In this document: positions 27,587 through 37,324 of the stretch, piece after piece
How positions within the stretch are numbered: the first letter of the stretch is position 1
Layout: the number at the start of each line of letters is the position of its first letter
DNA from: an uncultured Halomonas sp.
GTDB lineage: Bacteria; Pseudomonadota; Gammaproteobacteria; Pseudomonadales; Halomonadaceae
DNA: 64,000 bases
Direction of reading: 5' to 3'
Assembly: GCF_947501415.1 (NCBI RefSeq)
Contig: NZ_CANMVL010000018.1
Coordinates: forward strand, 1 to 64,000
The notes under the pieces: model-generated
Told to the model about the DNA's origin: nothing
The model's input: the letters and a program-made list of their open reading frames with translations, nothing else
Databases searched by the model: none
Translations under genes and position numbers: made by a program

Positions 27587-28378
27587 TCAGTCGCCGTGGC
27601 CCCAGACGATAAAGTGAGGATTCAGCGTCTCGCCGGGTGTGGCGTAGCCGAGCGGCTCGCCTTCCAGGGTCACCACCCGGCCGCCGGCCTGCTCGACCAC
27701 CGCCTGGGCGGCGCCGGTGTCCCACAGGCAGGTAGGCCCGAGGCGCGGGTAGACATCCGCCACGCCTTCGGCGATCAGGCACAGCTTCAGCGAGCTGCCC
27801 ATGGGCACCATGTCGTGGCTGCCGAGCGTCTCCAGCCATTCGGCCAGATCGGGGCTCGGGTGGGAACGGCTGCCCACCACGCGCCACATCGCACCCTCGG
27901 CGGGCCTGTCGGCGACGCGAATGGCCTGGCGCTCGTTGGCCTTGCCTTCACCCCATTCCACCTTGAAGGCGCCCACGCCCTGGGCGGCCAGGTAGGAGAC
28001 CTCGAGAGCCGGGGCGACCACCACGCCCAGCACCGGTCGTCCATTCTCGATCAGCGCGATATTGACGGTGAACTCGCCATTGCGCTTGATGAATTCCTTG
28101 GTGCCATCCAGCGGATCGACCAGCCAGTATCGGCCATTGGCATCGGCTCCGGCGAAGCCCTCGGTATCCTCCTCAGAGAGTACGGGTATACTCATGGGCA
28201 GCGCGTTCAGACCCGCCACGATCACCTCGTGGGCCGCCTTGTCCGCCTCGGTCAGCGGGCTCTTGTCCGCCTTCTCCTCAATGGCGAAGTCGCGGGCGTA
28301 GATGGCCATGATGGCATCGCCGGCCTTGAGGGCGATGCGCTCGGCGGTGTCGAGCAATTTAGAAAGGTGCAATGACAT
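27587..28378 (-). CDS. cysQ: 3'(2'),5'-bisphosphate nucleotidase
   Basis: The start is the ATG at 28378 (MSLHLSKLLD). The protein is 263 residues, the standard CysQ size. It hydrolyses 3'-phosphoadenosine 5'-phosphate to AMP in the sulfate assimilation pathway. Metal-binding motifs of the inositol monophosphatase fold are present: LSEEDTEG (about 66-73), WLVDPLDGTKEF (about 84-95) and TCLWDTGAAQAV. CysQ loss is known to affect salt tolerance in some organisms, because the family is inhibited by lithium and sodium. Confidence 0.93.
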   Translation of the reverse strand: MSLHLSKLLDTAERIALKAGDAIMAIYARDFAIEEKADKSPLTEADKAAHEVIVAGLNALPMSIPVLSEEDTEGFAGADANGRYWLVDPLDGTKEFIKRNGEFTVNIALIENGRPVLGVVVAPALEVSYLAAQGVGAFKVEWGEGKANERQAIRVADRPAEGAMWRVVGSRSHPSPDLAEWLETLGSHDMVPMGSSLKLCLIAEGVADVYPRLGPTCLWDTGAAQAVVEQAGGRVVTLEGEPLGYATPGETLNPHFIVWGHGD

Positions 28379-29172
28379 AAACGTCTCGATGGTTGATGGG
28401 CTGTAGGGGAGGCCGGTCCGGCGTTTCGGCTCTGCATCGTGACCGGCGCCCAAGGCGCCTTGTGGCAATGAGGGGTGAATGGTTCATCGTTGAGTGGCGA
28501 TGAACATGTAGCGTGTCGGGGATCACCTCGTGATCATCTCAAGGCTTGAGGACGCAGGAAATCCCGACATGGCACAACCTTGCTTTTTCAAGCGCTGAGC
28601 CCGATAGCAGCCAGGGCAGCACAAGATCATGGCGCTGCATCGAACGGTAAAAACCACCCTTGCCTTTGGTTGGCACGAGGGCGGCCAGGCGCCGCCAAGG
28701 GCACTCTTGCCGGAATGAGGCAGGTTGCCGTCTTGGGGCCTCTAAAACCGTACGCTATCGCTTCTCGGCGTGGAGCCGAAAGGCGAAGTTGCGTAGAATA
28801 TTGCGCCACCAATGAAGATCGGCTTGGGCCACATGCCCAGCGATGTCTATGTTTCTGAAGGGCATGGGAAACGCCCGGTGAAATCCCTGGGCGGTAGCGT
28901 GGCTGAAGAAAATTCAAGATAAGGGACAGGGACAACGCATGAAACGATGAAGAACCCAGAAAATCTTGCCAGGGTCCGGCATATCGCGCTGAACTACTTG
29001 AAAGAGGAGAAGTCTTTCAAGTGTGGAATCCGGTGAAAACAGAAGAAAGACGCGCTGGATGAGACGTATCTTGCCGACATCCTCGCAGTCTGAACCTTTC
29101 ATGCGTTTTTCCTGATAATTGACTATAGAATAGTCTTTTCATTAGGCCACATAGTAATTATAGGTATTAATA
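28379..29172. promoter_or_regulatory. Long leader/control region of the polysaccharide locus
   Basis: There is no credible gene in this 794-base gap; short ORFs near 28580-28935 show no recognisable motifs. A weak -10-like TAGAAT lies at 28794. An ops element is at 28890-28901. A perfect inverted repeat GACTAT-AGA-ATAGTC followed by TTTTC (29121-29139) lies just before the first gene and could be an attenuator or operator. Base composition shifts to AT-rich from about 29090. Confidence 0.6.
28890..28901 (+). promoter_or_regulatory. ops element (RfaH recruitment site, JUMPstart-like)
   Basis: GGCGGTAGCGTG is an exact match to the ops core. The bases before it (GTGAAATCCCTG) resemble the JUMPstart flank GTAAAGCCAGG. 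It is on the plus strand about 270 bases ahead of the first gene of a 15-kb polysaccharide operon. This is the known placement for RfaH-dependent antitermination. Confidence 0.85.
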
Positions 29173-30450
29173 ATGCTGAAACTTGAAGATGTGAAGCTTG
29201 GTGTTATCGGTCTCGGCTATGTAGGTTTGCCTTTGGCCGTTGAGTTCGGAAAAGTGTTGCCAACAGTCGGCTATGATATCAATGAAAAAAGAATTCATGA
29301 GCTTAACGATGGCATTGACCATACTTTAGAGGTTGAACCAGAGCTTATGAAATCTGCCAGCAAGCTCAGCTTCTCCTGTGACCTTGATGCCCTAAAAAAC
29401 TGTAACACCTACATCGTGACGGTCCCGACCCCTATCGATAGTAGTGCAAGGCCAGACATGACGCCCCTCATCAGAGCAAGTGAGGCTTTGGGCAAGGTCA
29501 TCAACAAAGGTGATGTTGTCATTTACGAGTCCACTGTCTACCCTGGCGCTACTGAAGAAGACTGCATTCCGATAATAGAGAAAGTTTCTGGGTTGACTTT
29601 CAATCAAGACTTCTTTGCAGGATATAGCCCCGAGCGTATCAATCCGGGTGATAAGGAACACCGTGTTACGACAATTATGAAAGTTACTTCAGGATCGACG
29701 CCAGAAGCTGCAGGCTTCGTGGATACGCTTTACAAAAGGGTGATTGTCGCGGGAACACACAAAGCAAGTTCGATCAAGGTTGCTGAAGCCGCAAAGGTGA
29801 TAGAGAACACTCAACGTGATCTGAATATCGCTCTTATTAATGAGTTGTCAATGATATTTAATCGCATTGGCGTAGATACCGAAGAAGTTCTGAAAGCCGC
29901 CGGTACCAAATGGAATTTTTTGCCATTTCGCCCTGGTCTTGTGGGCGGTCACTGTATTGGAGTCGACCCCTATTATTTAACGTATAAAGCTGAGCAAGTT
30001 GGCTATCACCCCCAAGTCATCCTCGCAGGGCGAAGAGTTAACGATGGCATGGGGTCGTACGTTGCCGGGCAACTGGTCAAGAAAATGATCAAAGAGCGTA
30101 TCCACGTAGAGGGGGCACGGGTTCTGATCATGGGGCTGACCTTCAAGGAAAACTGTCCAGATCTACGCAATACTAAAGTGGTTGATATTATAAAGGAGCT
30201 CTCTGATTTCAATGTAGAGGTCGACGTTTACGACCCGCATGTTATCCAAGGCGAAGCAGAGCGTGAGTATGGTGTTAGTCTCGTCGATACACCCACTGAA
30301 GAATCATATGATGCTATCGTGTTAGCGGTAGCGCACGACAAATTTCGTGAAATGGGTGTAAAAATGATTCGTCGTTGGGGTAAACCAGTGAATATCCTTT
30401 ATGACCTGAAGTGTGTTTTCGAAAAGTATGAGGTTGAGTTACGGTTGTAA
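29173..30450 (+). CDS. tviB: UDP-N-acetyl-hexosamine C6 dehydrogenase (TviB/WbpO type)
   Basis: A 425-residue nucleotide-sugar dehydrogenase. NAD motif [16 protein letters not shown] is at about 10-25, and catalytic Cys261 is in [15 protein letters not shown]. The variant [11 protein letters not shown], rather than GGYCLPKDT, and the 425-residue length place it with TviB/WbpO, which convert UDP-GlcNAc or UDP-GalNAc to the uronate. It is the first gene of the locus and is AT-richer than flanking DNA, suggesting transfer. It differs in specificity from ugd at 25.5 kb. Confidence 0.9.
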   Translation: MLKLEDVKLGVIGLGYVGLPLAVEFGKVLPTVGYDINEKRIHELNDGIDHTLEVEPELMKSASKLSFSCDLDALKNCNTYIVTVPTPIDSSARPDMTPLIRASEALGKVINKGDVVIYESTVYPGATEEDCIPIIEKVSGLTFNQDFFAGYSPERINPGDKEHRVTTIMKVTSGSTPEAAGFVDTLYKRVIVAGTHKASSIKVAEAAKVIENTQRDLNIALINELSMIFNRIGVDTEEVLKAAGTKWNFLPFRPGLVGGHCIGVDPYYLTYKAEQVGYHPQVILAGRRVNDGMGSYVAGQLVKKMIKERIHVEGARVLIMGLTFKENCPDLRNTKVVDIIKELSDFNVEVDVYDPHVIQGEAEREYGVSLVDTPTEESYDAIVLAVAHDKFREMGVKMIRRWGKPVNILYDLKCVFEKYEVELRL

Positions 30451-30521
30451 AAAATTAAGGTGCTGAGGGGTCGCTATTATAGTTTTTACTCTAGGGTTGT
30501 CAGGTTTTAGCTTGGTTAAAT

Positions 30522-32504
30522 ATGAAATATCAAAAACCATTACAAGGTATTCGAGCCTTTGCTGTATTAATTGTCGTGCTTAACCACCTTAGTATTACTG
30601 GCTTTTCGGGGGGGTTTATAGGTGTTGATGTTTTTTTCGTGATTAGTGGCTATTTGATCACTGGGCTTTTAGTTGAAGAGTATGTTCAGGATGGAAGGAT
30701 TTCTATATCTGAATTCTATTTTAGAAGAGTAAGAAGGATATTGCCCGCTTTGGTAGTGACGGTAGTTTTTACTTCCTTTGCGGGTTTTTTACTTCTTTCA
30801 GAGGAGAGGCTTAGTCTCCTTATAGATTCTTCGCTAGCTGCTATATTTAGTGTTTCAAATATATACTTTTGGTCGCAAATAGGTTACTTTGATATTGAGG
30901 CGCTTGAAAAGCCACTGTTGCACACGTGGTCGCTCGGGGTCGAAGAGCAGTTTTATATTGTTTGGCCTGTTTTTATCGTTTTTCTGGCTAAGTTGAAGTC
31001 AATAAATACAATCAGTTATGGTGTTCTCGCCCTATCTCTATTTTCCTTTTTGTTGAGTATGTATGTGTTTGGTTGGGGGGTTCCTGAAGCTTTGTATTCA
31101 GGCTATGGTTTTAGCGCATCGTTTGAAGATGGAGTGTCAAGTGCTTTTTACTTGATGCCGTTTAGAATATTTGAATTTGGTGTTGGAGCAATGCTTGGGG
31201 TTGCTTACTTTAAAAAGCAACCGAAAATATCGGCAGGTTTGTCGGATTTTTTGTTTTTACTTTCGGGTTGTATTCTTGCTTTCGCTGTAGTCTATCTAAA
31301 TAAAGATAGTGTGTTCCCATTCCATAACGCGCTTTTGGTTTCGATTGCTTCAGCTCTTGCTATTTACTCTTCATTTAGTTCTCGCCTTGCCTCATTGCTT
31401 TTGGCCAATAAGGTTATGGTTTTCATTGGTGGTATCAGTTATTCTCTTTATTTGGTCCACTGGCCTATTATATCTTATTATTCAATACTGTTTGGTTTGC
31501 CTTCTTTATTGGAAAGTGTTGGTTTGTTTTTAATAATGCTGGCAGTTGCTTTGGCTATGTTTCGTTTTGTTGAGCAACCGGCGCGAAAGATTGGTTTTTT
31601 TAATTCTTTCAGCAGTTTTTTTTCAAAATTCACGCTGAAAGTGACTTTTGGATTAGGCATGGTCGGCATTGCATTCTTACTTAATGGGATGAAAGATGTT
31701 AATTGGCGTATTCCTGAAAGTAGAGAAACTTTAAAAAATGCGGAGTGGCGAGCGCTAGAGCGCCGAATTTATTGTCAAGATGAAATAGATGGGTTTCCTG
31801 AAGAGATTTTTACATGCCAAAATGATCGAGGATCTGAAAAAACGGTAATAGCATGGGGGGATAGCCATGCATTGCATTTGGTTGCTGGTCTCTCCGAATT
31901 ATATCCTGAGTATAATGTCGCCATCGCATATATTAGTGGATGTATACCACAAAGTGGATTCAAAGGGTTCGTGAGAAATTTCCCTACTGAAAGTGGGACG
32001 CAGGCATGTATTGATTTAAATTACGCATTTTTAGATTGGGCTGATTCTTATAACGGCGAGGCTCTGATATTCATAACCAGTGCAAAGCGAGATAGACCCG
32101 AGCGGATTAGTGAAATAAATAGGACGTTAGTAAGACGTATTGAAAAATCTCAGCATGATGTATTTGTCCTTGGTGACTTCATTCGTCCTGGTAACCAAAT
32201 CGCCCAATGCCGTAGTGTTCCTGATTTTTTATTATCAGACGAGTTTCTTAAGACTGTATGTGGTCCAGACGAAAAATCAGTGAATTCAGAGATTTCTTAT
32301 AGTGAAAGAATGGAATATCTTTCCGAAAAGTACATACCTATTCATAAGTCGCAATGTTATGAAGGTGAATGTCGTTTCAGTGATGAGGAAGGTAGAGCCA
32401 CATACAGGGATTATCATCATCTATCAATATATGGGTCCATTTATGAAATGAAGAAAGCCTCTGATCTTATTTTTCAATATACTGGTGGGGATTTTGGGAG
32501 ATAG
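30522..32504 (+). CDS. OafA-like acyltransferase with C-terminal SGNH domain
   Basis: A 660-residue inner-membrane enzyme. Residues 1-370 carry about ten to eleven membrane segments of the acyltransferase-3 fold, with the conserved N-terminal His (VVLNHLSITGF) and FRRVRRILPA. A periplasmic SGNH domain (about 440-650) follows, with AWGDSHALH (Asp447-Ser448-His449) and a late RDYHHLS. Such proteins acetylate sugars of lipopolysaccharide or capsule. The gene has the lowest GC in the window, a strong sign of recent transfer. Its ribosome site is weak. Confidence 0.9.
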   Translation: MKYQKPLQGIRAFAVLIVVLNHLSITGFSGGFIGVDVFFVISGYLITGLLVEEYVQDGRISISEFYFRRVRRILPALVVTVVFTSFAGFLLLSEERLSLLIDSSLAAIFSVSNIYFWSQIGYFDIEALEKPLLHTWSLGVEEQFYIVWPVFIVFLAKLKSINTISYGVLALSLFSFLLSMYVFGWGVPEALYSGYGFSASFEDGVSSAFYLMPFRIFEFGVGAMLGVAYFKKQPKISAGLSDFLFLLSGCILAFAVVYLNKDSVFPFHNALLVSIASALAIYSSFSSRLASLLLANKVMVFIGGISYSLYLVHWPIISYYSILFGLPSLLESVGLFLIMLAVALAMFRFVEQPARKIGFFNSFSSFFSKFTLKVTFGLGMVGIAFLLNGMKDVNWRIPESRETLKNAEWRALERRIYCQDEIDGFPEEIFTCQNDRGSEKTVIAWGDSHALHLVAGLSELYPEYNVAIAYISGCIPQSGFKGFVRNFPTESGTQACIDLNYAFLDWADSYNGEALIFITSAKRDRPERISEINRTLVRRIEKSQHDVFVLGDFIRPGNQIAQCRSVPDFLLSDEFLKTVCGPDEKSVNSEISYSERMEYLSEKYIPIHKSQCYEGECRFSDEEGRATYRDYHHLSIYGSIYEMKKASDLIFQYTGGDFGR

Positions 32505-32786
32505 TCATATTTCTTTTTTCGATTGTGATGATGAGAAAAGTGGTGCGAAGAAGACGTTTATCGTCAATTGATGAAGTTTATTTTTCAATAATCTTGCGCA
32601 GCTGCACAATGTCTAATCCTTGTCCACGGTCCTACTCTAAGTCTAGTTGTGTAATCACTTTATCCCGAGTCATTCCATACCCTCTCAATCGTATTCTTTG
32701 GTGATAAGGGAGTGGTGTATCAAGCGTAATGAGTCATTAGTCAAGTGTGTTGAGTCACACAGAACCCATAGGTAGGGAGTGGTTGT
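32505..32786. other. AT-rich gap with a 13-bp palindrome
   Basis: No gene is seen in this 282-base stretch. TAATGAGTCATTA (32727-32739) is a perfect palindrome about 50 bases before the next gene and may belong to a second promoter. The GC rise resumes inside the next gene, near 32930. Confidence 0.5.
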
Positions 32787-35700
32787 ATGGATCAGAGCTC
32801 AGATAAATATATCATAAAAAAAATCGGTTCAACTCTAGACCAGAGACTGAAAAGACTGGAAGATGATTTGTTGAAAGATTGGACTTATCGGCAGATTCTT
32901 GCCGATAAGGTCTTTGGTGATATGGAGCCGTTGGGAGGACTCACCAGTTGGACGGTGCCTCCCGAGATGGCGTGGTGGCTCTATCGCCAAGTCGTCGAGC
33001 ATCGTTACCGGACCGTAGTCGAGCTAGGGTCCGGCTTCTCAACGCTGGTGCTGGGAGAGGCACTCAAGACCACCGGGTCGGGAAGGCTTTTCTCCTTCGA
33101 GCATGATTATGACTATTACCTAAAGACGCGCTCGATGCTGGAGGAAAATGGCCTGGAGGAGATCGTGCATCTCTTACACGCGCCGCTGGTCGTCAGGACG
33201 ATAGGCGATGAGAATCACCTCTGGTACGATCTCGACGAGGCCGAACTCGAAAAGACCTTTGGCGGGTCCAAGATAGATTTTCTTCTGGTGGATGGACCGC
33301 CTGCTGCGACCCAGCCTCAGGCTCGCTATCCCGCCTACCCCGTCTTTGCGCCCTATTTGCATGAGCATGCGGTCGTCGTCTTGGATGATGGGGCACGTGC
33401 AGATGAGACGGCGACAATCAAGCGCTGGCTAGGTGATGAAATGCAGCGCCATGGCTTAGTGGTGATGAACAATATGCGTCATTCCCCTGTGCTCTTTAAG
33501 CATGGTGTCGCTGCTACCGTTCATGAGCAAGAGGCCGGTGAGGTACACGTGGCGAAAGAGCCGTTGGAGCAGACGGTCAACAGTGATGTGTTGAACCGTA
33601 GTCGTCGTGAGACGGTCGACGAGACGGCCCTGCATCGGGCGCTCGAGGAAAACGCCAAGCTCGAATCCAGGATCGATAAGCTTAAGCTGGAGATGGCTGA
33701 ACTGCGCAGGCGAGAGGCTGCAGTGAGCAATAGCCTGAGATTCCAACTGGTCGATATGATAGTCAAGGATATGCGCCAGCCTCAGCGGTGGCCCGGCATG
33801 CCTGCGCGGCTCTATCGAGCGGTCAAAGAAAAGAGGGTACAGGGAAAAGAGGGGAGGGTTGGGAGGAAGCCGCGGAACACCCTGTGGAGTGCCTGGGAGG
33901 TGGAGAAGCGCGAAGGTATCGAGGCGGCGATTGCCTTTGCGGAAAGTAGCGCCGATGCCAGGGAGAGGCCAGGCATTCATCTGCTCAGGGCAAATCGTGA
34001 TATGGCCAACGATCAGGCGTGGTTGGCAAGCGTGAATGCCTATATCGCCCAGTTTGACATGGCACCAGTAGCCCTTAAGGATGCAGGAAAGTCTCGTTTC
34101 TTTCGATTAAGTACAGCCCCCTTGGCCACCGTCGAAAGCGAGACCAAGGTGAGTGTGATCATGCCCGCTTACAACGCGCAGGAAACGCTAGAGTTCTCCG
34201 CTTTTTCTATCCTAGCGCAGACTTGGCGAAACATAGAACTAATCATCGTCAACGATGCTAGCGATGATCGCACGTTAGAGATCTGCCAACGCCTCGAGCG
34301 GTGCGATAATCGAGTCAGGGTCATTAATAATACTAGCAACGTGGGGCCCTACGTCTCAAAGAATCTCGCTTTGCGCCAGGCTAGCGGTGACTACATCACC
34401 GGGCATGATGCTGACGACTGGGCGCACCCCCAGCGCATCGAACTTCAGCTTGAAAAGGTCAAAGGACGCAAGGTCTCCATCGCCGGCATGTTGCGGTTGA
34501 ATGCCGAAGGACGGATCACGCGATTCAACAAGCGGGTCGCCAATAGCTACGATGGGGTCCTGGCCGGCGCCTTTATTTCCGCAATCTTCGAGAGGACGTT
34601 TCTGCTCGAGGTGCTGGGGGGGTGGATCGCTGTGCGATTCGCCGGGGATAGTGAACTGATACACCGCGCTGAAAGGTACCTTGGGGGGAGCATCCCGAGA
34701 GACTTCATTCCTGCCATGTTCTGCCTGGATGCCCCGGAAGGGTTGACGAATCACGCCGAGCATGGGTATTCGCCCGAGAGGGGGCTCTCGGAGGTTAGAA
34801 AAGCATTCCGTGACGCCTTCAAGGCGTGGCATGCGTCGCTGTCTGTCGATGACCTTTACTTAGATCCATGGCAAGCGTTCTATCCGTTCCCGGTGCCGAA
34901 GCCGATGCGAGTGCCATATGAAGCCAGGCAACAGAACCTGGCACACTCGGGCCTAGAGACATGCGTGACGGGGCATGCCTGCATCATCACGGACCTGAGG
35001 TTCCCTGGCGGGAATGCCTCCTCCACGCTCGCCGAGTACCATCAGCTCAAGCGCCAGGGCTTCGAAGTCAAGATGCTGCATCTGCCGTCTAACATCAGCG
35101 CGGGGAAGCCGATAGCGAATCGCTACCGAGAGGTGCTTGATGACGTGGTTTACTTCCATTCGGTTGATCGAGTAGATGCCGAGTTCGTCATTGTTCGTCA
35201 CCCCCAGGTGGTATGCAGCCGGCGTTTTCACTGTTTTGCCGAAAGGGTCGAGAGCGATAATGTGATCATTGTCGTCAACAATTCGATTCGGCGATCAACG
35301 GGTGAAAGCGTCTACGAGGCCGAGCGGTTCCGTGAAGCCGTGACGGCCCTGCCTGGCGACAACGTGGGGATGTATGCTATCGGGCCGCGGATCAGGCGCG
35401 AGCTTCCGCAGATCGGTCTGCCCGAATCCATGATTGGCGAGTTGCTATGGACGCCCACCTTTGATGTGAAGGAGTATCCCTTCTCGCCCAAGCCAAAGAT
35501 TACACTTCCCTTCGTCATCGGCCGTCACGGTAGGGACAGCCAAGAGAAGTGGCCCGACTCAAGGGCCGAGCTTCTTGATGTCTACCCCGACGATGACGCC
35601 TATCGGGTCGAGATCCTGGGCGGTGCCAAGCGGGCGGTTCAGATGTTGGGCCGATGCCCCGACAACTGGGTTGTGCACGATTTCGGCGCCCTGCACCCCG

Positions 35701-36098
35701 CCGACTATCTCGCCTCTCTCGATGTCTTCGTCTACTTCCCCAGCGAGAACCTGGTCGAGGCCTTCGGCAGGACGGTGGTAGAGGCCATGCTGTCCGGCGT
35801 TCCTGTTATACTGCCGCGCTCCTTCGAAGAGACCTTCGGTGACCTCGCCCTCTATACGGCACCGTCCGGCGTCAAGGCGGTGATGACGAGGCTAGCCGAG
35901 GATGATGAGGCGCGGGTTAGCTTCCTGACGGGGGTCCGGTCGGTGGTCGAGCGCCGGTACTCCCATGAGGCCACCGAGAGCCGCCTGGGCTATCACCGTG
36001 ACGGGGCTCGCGCTGAAGGTGGCACACTGCCGTCGGGCGATCTCGAAGAGGCTGTGCGCCGCTTTAAGCGATGGGTAGAGACGGGTGAGCCGAAATGA
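32787..36098 (+). CDS. Three-domain glycosyltransferase (methyltransferase-like, GT2, GT4-like)
   Basis: An 1103-residue cytoplasmic protein with three parts. Residues 50-230 resemble a SAM-type Rossmann domain (TVVELGSGFSTLVLG, DFLLVDGPPAATQP, VVLDDGARADE). Residues 270-320 are likely coiled coil. Residues 450-680 are a GT-A family 2 domain (KVSVIMPAYNAQETLE, DxD-type HDADDW near 541). Residues 728-1060 are a GT-B family 4-like domain with GRTVVEAMLSGVPVILP near 992. It probably adds two sugars in sequence, with the first domain possibly modifying or measuring the chain. GGGAGTGG precedes the ATG. Confidence 0.85.
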   Translation: MDQSSDKYIIKKIGSTLDQRLKRLEDDLLKDWTYRQILADKVFGDMEPLGGLTSWTVPPEMAWWLYRQVVEHRYRTVVELGSGFSTLVLGEALKTTGSGRLFSFEHDYDYYLKTRSMLEENGLEEIVHLLHAPLVVRTIGDENHLWYDLDEAELEKTFGGSKIDFLLVDGPPAATQPQARYPAYPVFAPYLHEHAVVVLDDGARADETATIKRWLGDEMQRHGLVVMNNMRHSPVLFKHGVAATVHEQEAGEVHVAKEPLEQTVNSDVLNRSRRETVDETALHRALEENAKLESRIDKLKLEMAELRRREAAVSNSLRFQLVDMIVKDMRQPQRWPGMPARLYRAVKEKRVQGKEGRVGRKPRNTLWSAWEVEKREGIEAAIAFAESSADARERPGIHLLRANRDMANDQAWLASVNAYIAQFDMAPVALKDAGKSRFFRLSTAPLATVESETKVSVIMPAYNAQETLEFSAFSILAQTWRNIELIIVNDASDDRTLEICQRLERCDNRVRVINNTSNVGPYVSKNLALRQASGDYITGHDADDWAHPQRIELQLEKVKGRKVSIAGMLRLNAEGRITRFNKRVANSYDGVLAGAFISAIFERTFLLEVLGGWIAVRFAGDSELIHRAERYLGGSIPRDFIPAMFCLDAPEGLTNHAEHGYSPERGLSEVRKAFRDAFKAWHASLSVDDLYLDPWQAFYPFPVPKPMRVPYEARQQNLAHSGLETCVTGHACIITDLRFPGGNASSTLAEYHQLKRQGFEVKMLHLPSNISAGKPIANRYREVLDDVVYFHSVDRVDAEFVIVRHPQVVCSRRFHCFAERVESDNVIIVVNNSIRRSTGESVYEAERFREAVTALPGDNVGMYAIGPRIRRELPQIGLPESMIGELLWTPTFDVKEYPFSPKPKITLPFVIGRHGRDSQEKWPDSRAELLDVYPDDDAYRVEILGGAKRAVQMLGRCPDNWVVHDFGALHPADYLASLDVFVYFPSENLVEAFGRTVVEAMLSGVPVILPRSFEETFGDLALYTAPSGVKAVMTRLAEDDEARVSFLTGVRSVVERRYSHEATESRLGYHRDGARAEGGTLPSGDLEEAVRRFKRWVETGEPK

Positions 36099-36123
36099 TG
36101 AGCCATGGCATGGATGACCCTGC

Positions 36124-37323
36124 ATGATCGACAGCTTGAAACACAGGGCCAGGGAGCTTTTAAAGGAGCTGTGGATCCTGGTGCCCAGTTTTCGCGCCCT
36201 GCGCTACCGGAAGCGAGAGGGGGTTTACCTATTCCTGCCCATCAATGGTGTCGGCCTTGGGCACCTTACCCGCTGTCTTGCCATCGCTCGGCGTGTCAGG
36301 CAGCGTGACCCCGGTGCCATCATCGTCTTCGTGACCACCAGTATCGCGCTGCCCATCGTGCATCGCGCCGGTTTTATCTGCCATCATATTCCGCCCGCGG
36401 CCCTGGCTGGCCGCAGTGTGAGCCAGGCGGACTGGAACCGGCTGTTCAGCAGGAGCCTGGAAGAGGTGATCGAGCTGTATCGGCCGGCCTGCCTCGTTTT
36501 CGATGGCAGCTTTCCCTATGTGGGGCTGAGGCGAGTGCTTAGGCGCTACCGGAGAAGGATAGAGCGGGTATGGGTGAAGCGAGGGCTCAACAAGGCCGCG
36601 GCCAAGGGGGAAAAGGGCGGTATCTACGCGTCGCGATTCGACAAAGTGATCTTCCCTCAGGAGGTGTCGGCGCGGGTTGATGTCGCGGCTGACGATGACG
36701 CGGCTCTGTTCGCCGTCAATCCCATCTACCTGCTGGGCCGGGAGGAGCTGCTGGAGCGGGCGCATGCTCGACGCATGCTCTCTCTCGATGCCGAGCGTCC
36801 CTTCGCTTATGTGCAGCTGGGGGCCGGCAATATCAATGAGGTCGAGGACCTCCAGGGCCAAGTGATCCGGGCGCTCAAGCGCCGGGGCTTTCTGGTTGTG
36901 GTGGCACGATCTCCGATTTCACTTCAGTCTAGTGGGCCTACTGGCGCTGACCGGGTCATCATGGACTATCCCAATAGCCGCTATTATGAGGCCTTCGACC
37001 TGGCAGTCATGGCGGGGGGCTACAACTCGGTGTGTGAGGCGGTGGCCTATGGTGTGCCAACGATCTTCATCCCCAACGTGTCAACGGGTTCCGATGACCA
37101 GCTGAAACGTGTCAATCAAGTCAGGAGGGAGGGGTACTACGAGGTGATGACGACCTACGACGATAAGCGCTTCACGTCTCTGGTAGACAGGGTGATGACG
37201 GCGGAGCGGTCGCCTGGCGGTTACGGCCTGGCATGCGAGAATGGTGCCGAGCAAGCGGCCGCGCTTGTTGCTCGCTTTTCGAGGGGCGAGGAACACATGA
37301 TTGAAGCACGGCGAGTGAAGTAG
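36124..37323 (+). CDS. GT-B glycosyltransferase (MurG/GT28-like)
   Basis: A 399-residue protein with an N-terminal PINGVGLGHLTRCLAIARR loop (about 38-56), the glycine-rich acceptor loop of GT28-type enzymes. The C-terminal donor-binding segment AVMAGGYNSVCEAVAYGVPTI (about 296-316) is typical of UDP-sugar binding in this fold. A mid-region signature LGAGNINEVEDL separates the two lobes. It should act on a lipid-linked sugar at the inner face of the membrane. It lies 25 bases after the previous gene and 1 base before the next. Confidence 0.82.
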   Translation: MIDSLKHRARELLKELWILVPSFRALRYRKREGVYLFLPINGVGLGHLTRCLAIARRVRQRDPGAIIVFVTTSIALPIVHRAGFICHHIPPAALAGRSVSQADWNRLFSRSLEEVIELYRPACLVFDGSFPYVGLRRVLRRYRRRIERVWVKRGLNKAAAKGEKGGIYASRFDKVIFPQEVSARVDVAADDDAALFAVNPIYLLGREELLERAHARRMLSLDAERPFAYVQLGAGNINEVEDLQGQVIRALKRRGFLVVVARSPISLQSSGPTGADRVIMDYPNSRYYEAFDLAVMAGGYNSVCEAVAYGVPTIFIPNVSTGSDDQLKRVNQVRREGYYEVMTTYDDKRFTSLVDRVMTAERSPGGYGLACENGAEQAAALVARFSRGEEHMIEARRVK

Positions 37324-37324
37324 G

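Noticed and set aside
28580..28935. Short ORFs in the leader of the polysaccharide locus (28580-28858 plus, 28627-28935 minus)
   Set aside because: They overlap on opposite strands, have no recognisable motif, and span the region leading to the ops element.
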